Part shown: one piece after another, positions 1 to 10,343 of the stretch
Layout of the letters: every line of letters begins with the position of its first letter
Position numbering within the stretch: position 1 is the first letter of the stretch
Assembly: GCA_028817895.1 (NCBI GenBank)
Contig: JAPPOQ010000026.1
Location: 1-64,000 of the forward strand
Origin: Ahrensia sp.
Lineage (GTDB): Bacteria > Pseudomonadota > Alphaproteobacteria > Rhizobiales > Rhizobiaceae
DNA: 64,000 nt
Direction of reading: 5' to 3'
Notes under the pieces: generated by a model
What the model was told of the DNA's origin: nothing
Databases searched by the model: none
What the model saw: the letters and a program-made list of their open reading frames with translations, nothing else
Translations under genes and position numbers: made by a program

Positions 1-67
1 CGGTGTTCTCCTTGCCAGATCGAAAAATCCATCCCATCAAACTGCTCCAATCTGGGCGAGACTTGCT

Positions 68-1741
68 CTAGAACAGACCCTCGATCAGCCCGTCTTCATT
101 GAGCATGATGGTCTCTGATGCCGGTTTGCGCGGCAGGCCAGGCATGGTCATGATCTCACCGCAGACCACCACGATGAAGCCCGCACCGGCCGACAGGCGT
201 ACCTCGCGTACCGGTACGGAATGGCCGGTTGGCGCGCCCCGCAAATTCGGATCGGTTGAGAAGGAATATTGCGTTTTCGCCATGCAGACCGGCAGATGAC
301 CGAAGCCGTCCTCTTCCCATTTTTTCAACTGATCGCGGATCTTCTTGTCGGCGAGAACTTCATCCGCACGATAGATCCGTTTGGCGATGGTTTCGATCTT
401 CTGAAACAACGGCATGTCGTCGCCATAGAGCGTGGAGAACTGCGCTGTATCAGCGTCCACGATTTCTACAATGCGCTTGGCGAGTGCCTCCGTGCCCTTT
501 GAGCCATCTGCCCAGTGTTTGCACAGGATCGCTTCGGAACCCTGCGATTCCACAAAGGCGCGGCAAGCTTCGATCTCGGCTTCTGTGTCACCGGCAAAAT
601 GGTTGATGGCGACAACGGCGGGAACGCCGAAGCTTTTGATGTTCTCGATGTGACGACCCAGATTGGCGCAGCCTTCCTTGACCGCATCCACATTTTCTTC
701 CGCAAGGTCTTGTTTCAGCACGCCGCCATTCATTTTCATGGCACGGATTGTCGCCACGATAACGACGGCAGACGGGGCGATCCCGGCCTTGCGGCATTTG
801 ATGTTGAGAAATTTCTCTGCACCCAGATCGGCACCGAAACCGGCTTCCGTCACCACATAGTCGGCGAGCTTCAGCGCTGTTTTCGTGGCAACCACCGAGT
901 TACAGCCATGCGCGATATTCGCAAACGGGCCGCCATGCACGAAGGCCGGATTGTTCTCCAGCGTCTGCACCAGATTGGGCTGCATCGCATCCTTCAGCAG
1001 CACGGTCATCGCACCATCCGCCTTGATGTCGCGGCAGGTGATTGCCTTGCGGTCGCGTGTGTAGCCGATGATGATGTTGCCCAGGCGCTCCTGAAGGTCT
1101 TCCAGATCATTGGCCAGGCACAGGATCGCCATGACTTCGGAGGCGACGGTGATGTCGAAACCGGCCTGCCGGGGAAAGCCGTTGGGTATTCCGCCAAGCG
1201 AGGTGACGATGTCGCGCAGGGCACGGTCGTTCATGTCCATTACCCGTTTCCAGGTGATGCGACGCAGATCGATCTCCAGCTCGTTGCCCCAATAAATGTG
1301 GTTGTCGATCATCGCCGACAGGAGATTGTGTGCTGAGGTGATTGCGTGAAAGTCTCCGGTGAAGTGTAGGTTCATGTCTTCCATGGGCACGACTTGCGCA
1401 TAACCACCGCCGGCCGCGCCGCCTTTCATGCCGAAGCACGGACCGAGCGAAGCTTCGCGAATGCAGATCGCAGCCTTCTTGCCGATGGCGTTGAGACCAT
1501 CGCCGAGACCGACGGTTGTTGTCGTTTTGCCTTCACCGGCCGGGGTCGGGTTGATCGCCGTGACCAGGATCAGCTTGCCGTCTGGCTTGTCTTTCTGCGC
1601 GGCAATGAATTCGGCAGAAATCTTCGCCTTGTCATGGCCGTAGGGCACCAGATCGGCCATGTCGATGCCGAGTTTGGCGCCGATTTCGCCAATGGGTTTC
1701 TTGTTTGCTTCGCGAGCAATTTCAATATCTGTCTTGGGCAT
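68..1741 (-). CDS. fhs: Formate--tetrahydrofolate ligase
   Basis: Full-length translation with typical Fhs motifs ([58 protein letters not shown]). Internal Met at 1741 (MPKTDIEIA) is the likely start. Confidence 0.97.
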   Translation of the reverse strand: MPKTDIEIAREANKKPIGEIGAKLGIDMADLVPYGHDKAKISAEFIAAQKDKPDGKLILVTAINPTPAGEGKTTTTVGLGDGLNAIGKKAAICIREASLGPCFGMKGGAAGGGYAQVVPMEDMNLHFTGDFHAITSAHNLLSAMIDNHIYWGNELEIDLRRITWKRVMDMNDRALRDIVTSLGGIPNGFPRQAGFDITVASEVMAILCLANDLEDLQERLGNIIIGYTRDRKAITCRDIKADGAMTVLLKDAMQPNLVQTLENNPAFVHGGPFANIAHGCNSVVATKTALKLADYVVTEAGFGADLGAEKFLNIKCRKAGIAPSAVVIVATIRAMKMNGGVLKQDLAEENVDAVKEGCANLGRHIENIKSFGVPAVVAINHFAGDTEAEIEACRAFVESQGSEAILCKHWADGSKGTEALAKRIVEIVDADTAQFSTLYGDDMPLFQKIETIAKRIYRADEVLADKKIRDQLKKWEEDGFGHLPVCMAKTQYSFSTDPNLRGAPTGHSVPVREVRLSAGAGFIVVVCGEIMTMPGLPRKPASETIMLNEDGLIEGLF

Positions 1742-1857
1742 GGAAGGTCTCACAGTTGAGGGGGGTGCACCAGCGATTTGCCGCGACCATAGGAGCGAGG
1801 CCGGTCTGGCAGGTATGGAATCGCGACGGCAAAAGGCGCATGTGCGACGCGGCCAGA

Positions 1858-2472
1858 CTACAATCCGCCCTGCGCCTTCAGAAAGTCAACAATGGGCGCG
1901 ATGCCCTCGCCGCCGCGCAGATTGGTGAAGGCGGTCGCTCGCTTGCCGCGCGCGGTTGCGGCGTCAGCCTTCATGCGGTCCAGATCGGCACCGACATGCG
2001 GCGCGAGATCAGTCTTGTTGATGATGAGAAGGTCGGAGCGCGTGATGGCCGGGCCGCCCTTGCGCGGAATATCCTCCCCCTGACAGACCGAGATCACGTA
2101 AAGCGTGATGTCCGCCAGATCGGGTGAAAAGGTTGCAGCGAGATTGTCACCGCCGGATTCGATTAGCACCAGATCAAGGTCATCGTGGCGTTGATTCAAT
2201 TCCGCGATCGCTTGCAGATTGATCGATGCGTCTTCCCTTATGGCGGTGTGTGGGCAGCCACCCGTCTCCACACCGATGATGCGATCGGACGAAAGGACCT
2301 GCGCCCGCACCAGCGCATCGGCATCTTCGCGCGTGTAGATGTCGTTTGTGACAACGCCGATTGAATGGTCACCTGTCATCGCACGGCAAAGCTGCTCTGT
2401 CAGCGTCGTCTTGCCCGAACCGACCGGGCCGCCAATGCCAACGCGCAGCGGCCCATATTCAGAGCGTGTCAT
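1858..2472 (-). CDS. ureG: Urease accessory GTPase UreG
   Basis: [11 protein letters not shown]-loop, [29 protein letters not shown] motifs. Confidence 0.97.
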   Translation of the reverse strand: MTRSEYGPLRVGIGGPVGSGKTTLTEQLCRAMTGDHSIGVVTNDIYTREDADALVRAQVLSSDRIIGVETGGCPHTAIREDASINLQAIAELNQRHDDLDLVLIESGGDNLAATFSPDLADITLYVISVCQGEDIPRKGGPAITRSDLLIINKTDLAPHVGADLDRMKADAATARGKRATAFTNLRGGEGIAPIVDFLKAQGGL

Positions 2473-3131
2473 GTGCGAAACATCCTTCCCGATAGGCCTT
2501 CATGCTTCATGGCCATGATGTCGGCCATAAAGGCGGCGTTGCCAAGATCATCCAGAGTGCTTCTCGCGGCGGCCTCGGCGGCGCCGACAATCAAGGCCTC
2601 AAGCGCAGACATGCTGACCGCCGCCTCATTCTGGCCGATCAGCGAAAGACGAATGGCGGCCTGCAATTGAGCGTTGATCGTGCTTTGCAGCATGGCGGTC
2701 AAGGCGGCTTCCGGATCGATTTTGCTGAACCCCGCTGCCGCGCCCACGGCCACACTGAGCGAGCAGGGGTCTGGCAGGGCTAGCGCTCGCATATCGGGCC
2801 AATTGGCGAGGGCGGCTACAAAGGCGTTGCCCTGCGCCGTCATCTCCAGATGGCGACCGTGACTGCTTGCCAGTGCGAGGGCGAGATCGGCCAGGTCTGC
2901 AAGTGCCTGGCCATCATCGTGGCGGCGCCAGGCTTCAGCAAAGATGATCGCATCATTGCGCAGCGCGCCGTGTTGCAGGCTTCCCGCCAGCCATTCGTTC
3001 AGTTCCGTCGCGTCTGTCACCGACCCCGACGCTGCGGCAGCTTCAAGACCGGAGGAATAGGCAAAGCCTCCCGTGGGAAAGACCGGCGAGAGCCATGTCA
3101 TCAAGCGGGCGAGGCCGAGCGTGTCAGTCAT
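2469..3131 (-). CDS. ureF: Urease accessory protein UreF
   Basis: [17 protein letters not shown] motif. Track ORF begins at 3266 but the likely start is Met at 3131 ([10 protein letters not shown]), just inside ureE. Confidence 0.93.
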   Translation of the reverse strand: MTDTLGLARLMTWLSPVFPTGGFAYSSGLEAAAASGSVTDATELNEWLAGSLQHGALRNDAIIFAEAWRRHDDGQALADLADLALALASSHGRHLEMTAQGNAFVAALANWPDMRALALPDPCSLSVAVGAAAGFSKIDPEAALTAMLQSTINAQLQAAIRLSLIGQNEAAVSMSALEALIVGAAEAAARSTLDDLGNAAFMADIMAMKHEGLSGRMFRT

Positions 3132-3588
3132 GGCTGTGACGGTGTCCGCCATCGTGGCCGTGGCTATGGCCGTGCGAATAGGCGCCGCCTTCCGGGTCGA
3201 AAGGCGCCTCAATCTCGGTAACTTGCGCTTCCAACCCTTCCAGCATGGTGCGGATGACCGGGTCACGACGAATCAGCAATCTACCCTCCTCGATCTGCGC
3301 TTCCAGATGCCGGTTGCCGATCTGCCAGGTGAGCATGAGCAGATGGCGTGTATCGCGGCCTCGCACTTCGTAGAGGTCTTCCGGTGCCGCTCGCACTTCG
3401 ATGATGCGGCCATCGTCCAGTTCCAGCCCCTCACCCTGCCGCAACAGCCGCGCCTCTGGCAGATCGAGCAGAAATTCTATTCCATTGTCGGATTTCATAA
3501 CCGTGCGGCGGCGATAGCGCGCGGTGGAGTCGAGGGTGATGGTGTCGGTGGCCTGATGGCCATCGACAATCGATAAAACGCGCTGCAC
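3124..3588 (-). CDS. ureE: Urease accessory nickel chaperone UreE with His-rich C-terminus
   Basis: UreE fold sequence; C-terminal [16 protein letters not shown]; operon position. Confidence 0.93.
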   Translation of the reverse strand: MQRVLSIVDGHQATDTITLDSTARYRRRTVMKSDNGIEFLLDLPEARLLRQGEGLELDDGRIIEVRAAPEDLYEVRGRDTRHLLMLTWQIGNRHLEAQIEEGRLLIRRDPVIRTMLEGLEAQVTEIEAPFDPEGGAYSHGHSHGHDGGHRHSHD

Positions 3589-3590
3589 TG

Positions 3591-4082
3591 TCAGTCTCTC
3601 GAAAGCTCTTCCGGTTTCCAGGGTTTCCCCGGCATGAAATCGTCTGACAGAATGTCTTCCACTGAATAGCTTGGCGTTTCCGGAAACGTCTCCAAAGGCA
3701 ATCCGGTTTCTCTGGCTGCTCTACGTCGCGCCCAATTCCATGCCCATTCCAGGGATGCCGCAGGATGTGATTTCAGGCTCGGACTGTCTTCAATCTTGCC
3801 CTGGATGTGCACGCGCTGTTCCGAAATGCTGGACTGCCAAGAGTGGCCGCGCCGTTCCGGCTGGTGCTCCCATTTGAGCAGATGCAGGACCAGTTGGCCG
3901 AGGCGGCTGCGGATTTCTCCACGCTCACTTGTTCCCACGCTTTCAAGCTCCTCCGCTGCGTTCTCCCAGTCAATTTCATTGTGTGCACGCGCGCGAAGCT
4001 TGGCCGCCTGATCTTGTGTCCAGGCAAAAAAGTCATCCTCGTAGCGAGGGCCATCCATGCTGCGCGAATTGTCCATGACCAA
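3591..4082 (-). CDS. DUF29 family protein
   Basis: YEDDFFAWTQDQAAKLRARAHNEIDWENAAEELESVG...LVLHLLKWEHQPERR is typical of the DUF29 family. Confidence 0.8.
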   Translation of the reverse strand: MVMDNSRSMDGPRYEDDFFAWTQDQAAKLRARAHNEIDWENAAEELESVGTSERGEIRSRLGQLVLHLLKWEHQPERRGHSWQSSISEQRVHIQGKIEDSPSLKSHPAASLEWAWNWARRRAARETGLPLETFPETPSYSVEDILSDDFMPGKPWKPEELSRD

Positions 4083-4085
4083 ACT

Positions 4086-5804
4086 CTAAAACAAAAAATA
4101 TCGCTGTGCCATTGGCAGCACTTCGGCGGGTTCGCAGGTCAGCAACTCGCCATCCGCGCGCACTTCATAGGTTTCGGGGTTCACTTCCACCTGCGGTGTT
4201 GCGTCATTCAAGATGAGCGATTTCTTGGAGATGCCGCCACGCGTGTTGCTCACCCCCAGCATCTGCTTCTCGACGCCAAGCTGCTCGGCCAGATCGCTTT
4301 CGGCGGCAGCTTTTGAGACGAATGCCACCGATGAATTTGTGATCGCCTTGCCGAAGGCGCCGAACATGGGGCGCATGTGAACCGGTTGCGGTGCGGGAAT
4401 GGAGGCGTTGGGGTCCCCCATGGGTGCGGCGGCGATGGTTCCGCCGATCAGCACCATGGCGGGTTTGACACCGAAGAAGGCGGGATCCCAAAGGCAGATA
4501 TCGGCCCGCTTGCCCTCTTCGAGTGAACCGATCTCATGGCTGATGCCATGCGCGATCGCCGGGTTGATGGTCACTTTCGCGATGTAGCGGCGCACGCGGA
4601 AATTGTCGTTGTTGCCGGTCTCCTCCGGCAAAGCGCCGCGCTGCTTCTTCATCTTGTCGGCGGTCTGCCAGGTACGGATCAGAACCTCTCCGACGCGTCC
4701 CATGGCCTGACTGTCTGACGCGATGATGGAGAACGCGCCCATGTCGTGGAGAATGTCTTCGGCGGCAATGGTTTCGCGGCGAATGCGGCTTTCGGCAAAG
4801 GCGATGTCTTCAGGAATCGACTTGTCGAGATGGTGGCACACCATGAGCATGTCGAGATGCTCTTCGAGCGTGTTGACCGTGTAGGGCCGTGTCGGGTTGG
4901 TGGAGGAGGGCAGGACATTGTCCAGTCCGCACACTTTGATGATATCCGGCGCATGGCCGCCACCAGCACCTTCCGTGTGGAAGGCGTGAATCGTGCGGCC
5001 CTTGAAGGCGTCCACCGTATTCTCAACAAAACCGGATTCGTTGAGCGTGTCGGTGTGGATCATCACCTGCACATCGTGATCGTCTGCAACGCTCAGGCAA
5101 TTGTCGATCGCCGCAGGCGTCGTGCCCCAATCCTCATGCAGCTTGAGTGCGCAGGCGCCGCCCAGCACCATCTCTTCCAGCGCCTTGGGTTGTGATGCAT
5201 TGCCCTTGCCGGAGAGGCCAATATTCATCGGGAAGGCATCAAAGCTCTGGATCATGCGCCCAATGTGCCAGGCGCCCGGCGTGCAGGTTGTGGCGAGCGT
5301 GCCATGTGCCGGGCCGGTGCCGCCGCCAAGCATTGTGGTGATGCCGGAATGAAGCGCTTCCTCGATCTGCTGCGGACAGATGAAATGAATGTGACTGTCG
5401 AACCCGCCGGCGGTGACGATCTTGCCTTCCCCCGCAATGGCTTCCGTGCCCGGCCCGATGATGATGTCGACACCGGATTGCGTGTCGGGATTGCCCGCCT
5501 TGCCGATCTTGGCGATGCGCCCATCGCGAATGCCGATATCGGCCTTGTAGATGCCGGTATGGTCGACGATCAGCGCATTGGTGATGACGGTGTCCACCGC
5601 GCCGTCGGCTCTTGCAGTTTGCGACTGCCCCATGCCGTCACGAATGACCTTACCGCCGCCAAATTTCACCTCCTCACCATAACTGGTGAGGTCGCGTTCC
5701 ACCTTGATGATCAGATCGGTATCGGCCAGGCGCACCGTGTCGCCCGTGGTGGGGCCGTACATGGCGGCATAATCAGCGCGGGGCAGTGTGGCTGGCATGG
5801 TCAA
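4086..5804 (-). CDS. ureC: Urease alpha subunit UreC
   Basis: [57 protein letters not shown] start at 5804 overlapping the upstream toxin stop, or ATG at 5798. Confidence 0.98.
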   Translation of the reverse strand: MTMPATLPRADYAAMYGPTTGDTVRLADTDLIIKVERDLTSYGEEVKFGGGKVIRDGMGQSQTARADGAVDTVITNALIVDHTGIYKADIGIRDGRIAKIGKAGNPDTQSGVDIIIGPGTEAIAGEGKIVTAGGFDSHIHFICPQQIEEALHSGITTMLGGGTGPAHGTLATTCTPGAWHIGRMIQSFDAFPMNIGLSGKGNASQPKALEEMVLGGACALKLHEDWGTTPAAIDNCLSVADDHDVQVMIHTDTLNESGFVENTVDAFKGRTIHAFHTEGAGGGHAPDIIKVCGLDNVLPSSTNPTRPYTVNTLEEHLDMLMVCHHLDKSIPEDIAFAESRIRRETIAAEDILHDMGAFSIIASDSQAMGRVGEVLIRTWQTADKMKKQRGALPEETGNNDNFRVRRYIAKVTINPAIAHGISHEIGSLEEGKRADICLWDPAFFGVKPAMVLIGGTIAAAPMGDPNASIPAPQPVHMRPMFGAFGKAITNSSVAFVSKAAAESDLAEQLGVEKQMLGVSNTRGGISKKSLILNDATPQVEVNPETYEVRADGELLTCEPAEVLPMAQRYFLF

Positions 5805-6172
5805 GTGCCTCCAAGCAGGGTGAATCCGTCATGACGAGCGGCTTTGCGGTCATTGGTGAGGGTTTGCGAAACACCTCTGGACCGATTGCCGTGTATCAAA
5901 AGATAATCGGGCAGATCAGCAGGCCCCAAGCGAAAATCCATCAAAGCCATCTCCAGCACTTGCCTGTTGTCAAATCTCAAAATCGGATCTGCCAAGAGCC
6001 GCTCAAAGGTCAATGCGATCTCTTGCCTTGATTTGCGAAATGAGGATCGCAGCACCCAAGCGACCTCGGCGAGAACCACTGTTCCAATGTGATAGGCGGG
6101 GTCTTCCAAAACGTCTTCCAGACCTTCGTCAAAAAGCAATGAGATGATGATATTTGTGTCGAGGCCCTTCAA
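5801..6172 (-). CDS. PIN-domain toxin (VapC-like)
   Basis: [13 protein letters not shown] start, acidic residues ([26 protein letters not shown]), [16 protein letters not shown]-terminus; 4-bp ATGA overlap with the antitoxin ORF. Confidence 0.88.
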   Translation of the reverse strand: MKGLDTNIIISLLFDEGLEDVLEDPAYHIGTVVLAEVAWVLRSSFRKSRQEIALTFERLLADPILRFDNRQVLEMALMDFRLGPADLPDYLLIHGNRSRGVSQTLTNDRKAARHDGFTLLGGT

Positions 6173-6453
6173 GATGTCTTGCCCGCTTTGCGTTCCTCCA
6201 GGAACTCCTCGCCTTCTCCGCGTCGAGCCGCATGAACCAGATCAACAACATCTTGAGTGGAAAGTGGCGGGCCATCATGTTTCAGGATGCCCCGCAGGTC
6301 ATCAAGCGTGTATCGTTTCGCGACCACCTCGAAATTGCCCTGCTCCGTCCGTCTGAAGTCAATGCGATCGCCGGTTTTCAGACCCAGTTCTTTGCGCAAG
6401 GCAGCGGGCAGGGTGATCTGACCTTTGGAGGTGAGTTTAGCCTGATAGGTCAT
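6169..6453 (-). CDS. AbrB/MazE-family antitoxin (VapB-like)
   Basis: AKLTSKGQITLPAALRKELGLKTGDRIDF is a SpoVT/AbrB domain; adjacent PIN toxin. Confidence 0.9.
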   Translation of the reverse strand: MTYQAKLTSKGQITLPAALRKELGLKTGDRIDFRRTEQGNFEVVAKRYTLDDLRGILKHDGPPLSTQDVVDLVHAARRGEGEEFLEERKAGKTS

Positions 6454-6461
6454 GGATTGCC

Positions 6462-6489
6462 TCCTTACATTTCATAAGAAAAGTAAGGA
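6462..6489 (-). promoter_or_regulatory. Inverted repeat TCCTTAC-N14-GTAAGGA just upstream of the antitoxin start; candidate TA autoregulatory operator or RNA hairpin overlapping the SD (GGAGG)
   Basis: Perfect 7-bp arms read directly, 9 nt upstream of the start codon; one arm overlaps the SD-like GTAAGGAGG. Confidence 0.55.
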
Positions 6490-6521
6490 ATAACGAGCGT
6501 GGTGACAAGGCGCCCATCACA

Positions 6522-6938
6522 TCAGCCTCCATGACCAAGCGTGTCGCGCAGGTCCTTTGTGCGCTCGCGAGTGAGGCGGGCAAGACAGAGAAGTGAGGCC
6601 ATGCTCGCCCCCGTTCCACCTTGCCAGAGCGACGTCTCATAGTCGCAAGCCTTGTCGCGAAATGTGATCCAGGCGCGCTGCGCTTCCAGCAGGAGGTCCG
6701 CCGCAGATTGGTTGTTGTAAGGGCCGGCACTGGCGTCGAAATTCTTGGCCTCCGCACGGACGCGGGCGTAGATGCGGTTCAGTTCCGTGTCTGCCGCCTC
6801 ATAATCCTTGCCGGCGCAGAAGGTCATTTCAACCTGGCTGGTTGGATTGTCGCAATTCGGTTCAAAGGCCCTTGAAGGGCCGCTGGCAGCGATAGCCAGA
6901 AGAGCGATAAAGCCCAGTGAGATGACGAATGCTCTCAC
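6522..6938 (-). CDS. DUF1311 / lysozyme-inhibitor LprI-like secreted protein
   Basis: Signal peptide; [29 protein letters not shown]...[20 protein letters not shown] signature; 4-bp overlap with ureB. Confidence 0.85.
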   Translation of the reverse strand: MRAFVISLGFIALLAIAASGPSRAFEPNCDNPTSQVEMTFCAGKDYEAADTELNRIYARVRAEAKNFDASAGPYNNQSAADLLLEAQRAWITFRDKACDYETSLWQGGTGASMASLLCLARLTRERTKDLRDTLGHGG

Positions 6939-7240
6939 AATGCGCCCATCACCTTGCCGTTGAAGCCGAACACCTTTCGCGCGCCGCCAAGGGGAACCAG
7001 AGTGACATCGCGTTCCTGTCCGGGTTCGAAACGCACGGCGGTGCCAGCCGCAATATCAAGGCGCATGCCACGCGATGCATCGCGATCAAAGGACAGGGCA
7101 GGGTTGGTCTCGAAGAAATGGTAGTGGCTGCCAACCTGCACCGGGCGGTCGCCCGTATTGGCGACTTTCAGCGTGACCGTTTCGGCACCCTCATTGAGCG
7201 TGATTGTGCCTTCTCCCGTCAAAACTTCACCTGGAATCAT
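6935..7240 (-). CDS. ureB: Urease beta subunit UreB
   Basis: [18 protein letters not shown]...[20 protein letters not shown]. Confidence 0.97.
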   Translation of the reverse strand: MIPGEVLTGEGTITLNEGAETVTLKVANTGDRPVQVGSHYHFFETNPALSFDRDASRGMRLDIAAGTAVRFEPGQERDVTLVPLGGARKVFGFNGKVMGAL

Positions 7241-7251
7241 GTGTGATCCTC

Positions 7252-7554
7252 CTAGCGTATCGGCTCGTGAACGGTGACGAGCTTCGTGCCATCCGGGAAA
7301 GTTGCCTCCACCTGAATGTCGTGGATCATCTCGGCAATGCCCTCCATGACCTGGTCACGCGTGATGACATGCGCGCCTGCTTCCATGAGATCGGCGACCG
7401 AACGGCCATCGCGCGCGCCCTCGACAACGAAATCCGTAATCAGGGCAATGGCTTCGGGATGGTTGAGCTTGACGCCGCGCTCAAGCCTCTTGCGTGCGAC
7501 CTGTGCGGCCATGGCAACCAGAAGCTTGTCTTTCTCACGCGGGGTCAGTTGCAT
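7252..7554 (-). CDS. ureA: Urease gamma subunit UreA
   Basis: [41 protein letters not shown]. Confidence 0.98.
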   Translation of the reverse strand: MQLTPREKDKLLVAMAAQVARKRLERGVKLNHPEAIALITDFVVEGARDGRSVADLMEAGAHVITRDQVMEGIAEMIHDIQVEATFPDGTKLVTVHEPIR

Positions 7555-7557
7555 CGG

Positions 7558-8388
7558 CTAGAGTGTCCACACTTTCGGCAAGGGCGTGCCATGATTGAAC
7601 AAATTTATGAGCGGTGTCAGCCTTTGCCGCAAGTGGTAACTGTCGTCAGCGATCAGTCTGGCGACGAGACGGCCTTCAAAAAAGCTTGCATCTCCGGCCC
7701 GTCCCAGAATTGCACGCGCGTCGTCAACCAACGCTTCCGCATCATTTGAGATGAGCAGCAGCGAGGCAAATGCAATTTTTGACCCAGCGACGGCACGGTT
7801 GGAGACGATTTGAGCCAGATTGCTCGAGAAGCGCGTGTCTTCGGCATGAAGCAGTTTACCAGACTTTCGGATGCGCCAGCGGTCGTGCAGATGCCCTTGG
7901 GTCACATGCTCATCCATGGCCTTTCGGCCGAATATGAGCGGTTCCACCATGAGAAGGCGCGAATCAGCGTCCATCTCGACATGAATTGACCGTTCGAAAG
8001 CGCCCTTTTGAAACAGGATGGTTTCCTGCGGCAGCCAGGCCAACTGCGCGCCTCGCTCCAGCTGTAAGGTGATGCGGGATTTCGCAGACCCGCCAAGTGA
8101 GGCGTAGATCCGCTCGCAGGCTTGCGATGTGACGGTGAGCGCGGCGTCCTTGGCGACTTCAAAATCCCAATCGAGTTGGTCGCCTCCCGTCAGCCCACCC
8201 GACGTGTTGACCATGACAGCTTGTAGACCGTCAGCGCCCTTTGGCAGCCGAAGCTTGGCACAGCCTGCCTGATAAAGCCGCGCAATGCGGCTGGCGCCTT
8301 CCACTCTGCGTACACTCAGGCGACCAGCGCCACGGCTGCGTTGCATGCGAGGCGTCTCATCGTGCTTCGTGAGCATTTCCACCGTCAT
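7558..8388 (-). CDS. ureD: Urease accessory protein UreD
   Basis: NTSGGLTGGDQLDWDFEV, TSQACERIYASLGG, WLPQETILFQKGAFERSI; ATGA overlap with malQ stop. Confidence 0.95.
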   Translation of the reverse strand: MTVEMLTKHDETPRMQRSRGAGRLSVRRVEGASRIARLYQAGCAKLRLPKGADGLQAVMVNTSGGLTGGDQLDWDFEVAKDAALTVTSQACERIYASLGGSAKSRITLQLERGAQLAWLPQETILFQKGAFERSIHVEMDADSRLLMVEPLIFGRKAMDEHVTQGHLHDRWRIRKSGKLLHAEDTRFSSNLAQIVSNRAVAGSKIAFASLLLISNDAEALVDDARAILGRAGDASFFEGRLVARLIADDSYHLRQRLTPLINLFNHGTPLPKVWTL

Positions 8389-10343
8389 GAGCTCTCATCC
8401 GTCCGGCTGCGACCATGGTTTGCCATGATGTTTGAGATCGCCAAGAGCCGCTCGTCCCTGCTCATGTCTTCCACGCGGGCTTGATATCTGCGCCGCCAGT
8501 TGGGATGTTCGTCAACCGTGCCAGGTAGATTTTGTGCCTCGCTCTGTTCCTCGACATCGTCCCATTGCACGGAGACCATCGCGGCAGGAGAGGCAGCAAG
8601 CGTGGTGTGGACGGAGCAGGAGAGCGGGTCGAGAACGCCCTTCGCCCAATCGTTCACAGGTGCCATGGCACAAAGATGCCGAGCATCTTGCCTGCGCCGG
8701 GAGCGCGCCTGCCGGGCACCGTCTCTATCCGTCCATCCAAGCTTCTCCCACCAATCGATGTCGCGGCCTTGCGCGAAGCCTTGAAGGGTTGGCGTATCGT
8801 GTGTTCCGAAACAGGCGAGGGACTGTGGTCGCAAAGTCTCGCCCGCGATGAAGCGATCATCGACGCCGCGCTCATATTGCAGAACGGAAAAGGAGTAGAG
8901 CCCACTATCGCGCAGGGCATCGCGAAATCCATCCGGCACAAGACCAAGATCTTCTCCGATCACCACCGTGTTGTGACGTCGTGCTTCGAGGCGGATGATC
9001 GCGAGCAGCGCTTCGAAATCTTGACGGATATAGGCGCCCGGCGAGCCGTCATCGGGGATCCAGTAGCTGCGGTTCAACCCCAGAATATGGTCGATGCGCA
9101 GCAAACCGCATCTTTTCATGTTGCTGGCCAGGATGGTTCGAAACGCCCGGAAGTCCGTCAACGCCAGTTTGCTCGGCGCAAAGCCGGTCAGGTTCCAGTT
9201 TTGACCGGCAGGGCTGAGACGATCCGGCGGCGCACCGATGGATACACCTTGGGCGATGCTGCCGCTTTCAATATGGGCTTCGGCTCCATCCCGACGCGCG
9301 CCCACCGCAAGATCAAGATAGAGACCAAGCGCCATGCCGGATTGCTTGGCTGTTTGCTGTGTCCGTCGCAATTGACGATCAGCCTGCCATTGCAGCCAGC
9401 AGTGAAAGGTCGGGTCATCGCCCGAGCGGCTCGTACCGTGTTGCGCCTCAAAACTGGCAAAGCGCTGCAAGGCCTCGCCTTGCTCCCAGCAAAAGTCGTC
9501 GAATGCGGCACACATGTCTTGATCGGCTTTTTCGCAAAAGTCGATATAGAGCGCTTCCAAAGCCCCGCGATGGTGGTGCGCATGGGTGGCGTAGTCGATG
9601 AGATCGGTTTGGTTCTGCACCATGGACGCGCTGTTCAATGAACTCGCGTTAACAGTCGGCTTGATTGTGTCGAGAGCCAGATGGTTGCTGTTCAGAAAGG
9701 CACGATGCGAGGGCGAGTAGGGGCTGGAAATGTCGGCGGTCTGCCACCCCATCGCATGAATGGGATTGATGCCGAGATAATAGGCCCCGGCTCCGCCGAC
9801 AGCCCGTATGGCGCCTTCCAGATCGCGATAGTCTCCCAGACCCGAGGTGCCGGCCGAGTGTAGCCCATACAGCGCCAGATTGACGCCCCAGACACGTTCG
9901 CGTCCGGTTGCCTCTGCGATGGTTGGGGCGGCACGCGGGGCAACGATCAGGAGCGTCGATTGCCACACCTTGTCCACTTGCACTTCAATGCGATGCAAAC
10001 CAAGTGGCAAAGGACTTGTCGAAACGAGGTCCGGCCCGCGCCCCTCGCGCAGTCCGCCATCTTCGAGGGTCAGCCTCCACACGCTGTTCGATGAAAGCGG
10101 CAATGGCGCGATGCACTCTGCATCCAGGATGATACGCTCGGGCAAATGCCGACTGGCGTTGCGCGCGTCCCATTCTTCAAGCTGATCGCGCATCACGGCG
10201 TCATTGTCGGCGTTAAACCCGTTGGCACGCAAAAGGGCGCGCTTGCTGTCGCTGTTGGTGATATGTTCGATGCCAGCAAGATCACGAAAGGATGACAGGA
10301 TACCGGACTTTTCTGCCAGTCTGTCGATAACATCTTCGCTCAT
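8385..10343 (-). CDS. malQ: 4-alpha-glucanotransferase
   Basis: GH77 motifs: GLGDYRDLEGAI, SPYSPSHRAFLNSNHLALD, LRIDHILGLNRSYWIPD, VIGEDLGLVPDGFRDALRDSGLYSFSVLQYE, FGTHDTPTLQGF. Confidence 0.95.
   Translation of the reverse strand: MSEDVIDRLAEKSGILSSFRDLAGIEHITNSDSKRALLRANGFNADNDAVMRDQLEEWDARNASRHLPERIILDAECIAPLPLSSNSVWRLTLEDGGLREGRGPDLVSTSPLPLGLHRIEVQVDKVWQSTLLIVAPRAAPTIAEATGRERVWGVNLALYGLHSAGTSGLGDYRDLEGAIRAVGGAGAYYLGINPIHAMGWQTADISSPYSPSHRAFLNSNHLALDTIKPTVNASSLNSASMVQNQTDLIDYATHAHHHRGALEALYIDFCEKADQDMCAAFDDFCWEQGEALQRFASFEAQHGTSRSGDDPTFHCWLQWQADRQLRRTQQTAKQSGMALGLYLDLAVGARRDGAEAHIESGSIAQGVSIGAPPDRLSPAGQNWNLTGFAPSKLALTDFRAFRTILASNMKRCGLLRIDHILGLNRSYWIPDDGSPGAYIRQDFEALLAIIRLEARRHNTVVIGEDLGLVPDGFRDALRDSGLYSFSVLQYERGVDDRFIAGETLRPQSLACFGTHDTPTLQGFAQGRDIDWWEKLGWTDRDGARQARSRRRQDARHLCAMAPVNDWAKGVLDPLSCSVHTTLAASPAAMVSVQWDDVEEQSEAQNLPGTVDEHPNWRRRYQARVEDMSRDERLLAISNIMANHGRSRTDESS

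Noticed and set aside
515-1336. Long plus-strand ORF (273 aa) opposite fhs
   Set aside because: Antisense shadow of a well-conserved gene in GC-rich DNA; translation has no recognisable domain. The same applies to most other listed antisense ORFs (e.g. 8532-9641, 11159-12019, 20012-20524, 23693-24706, 29681-30427, 41141-42040, 54829-55755, 62963-63901).
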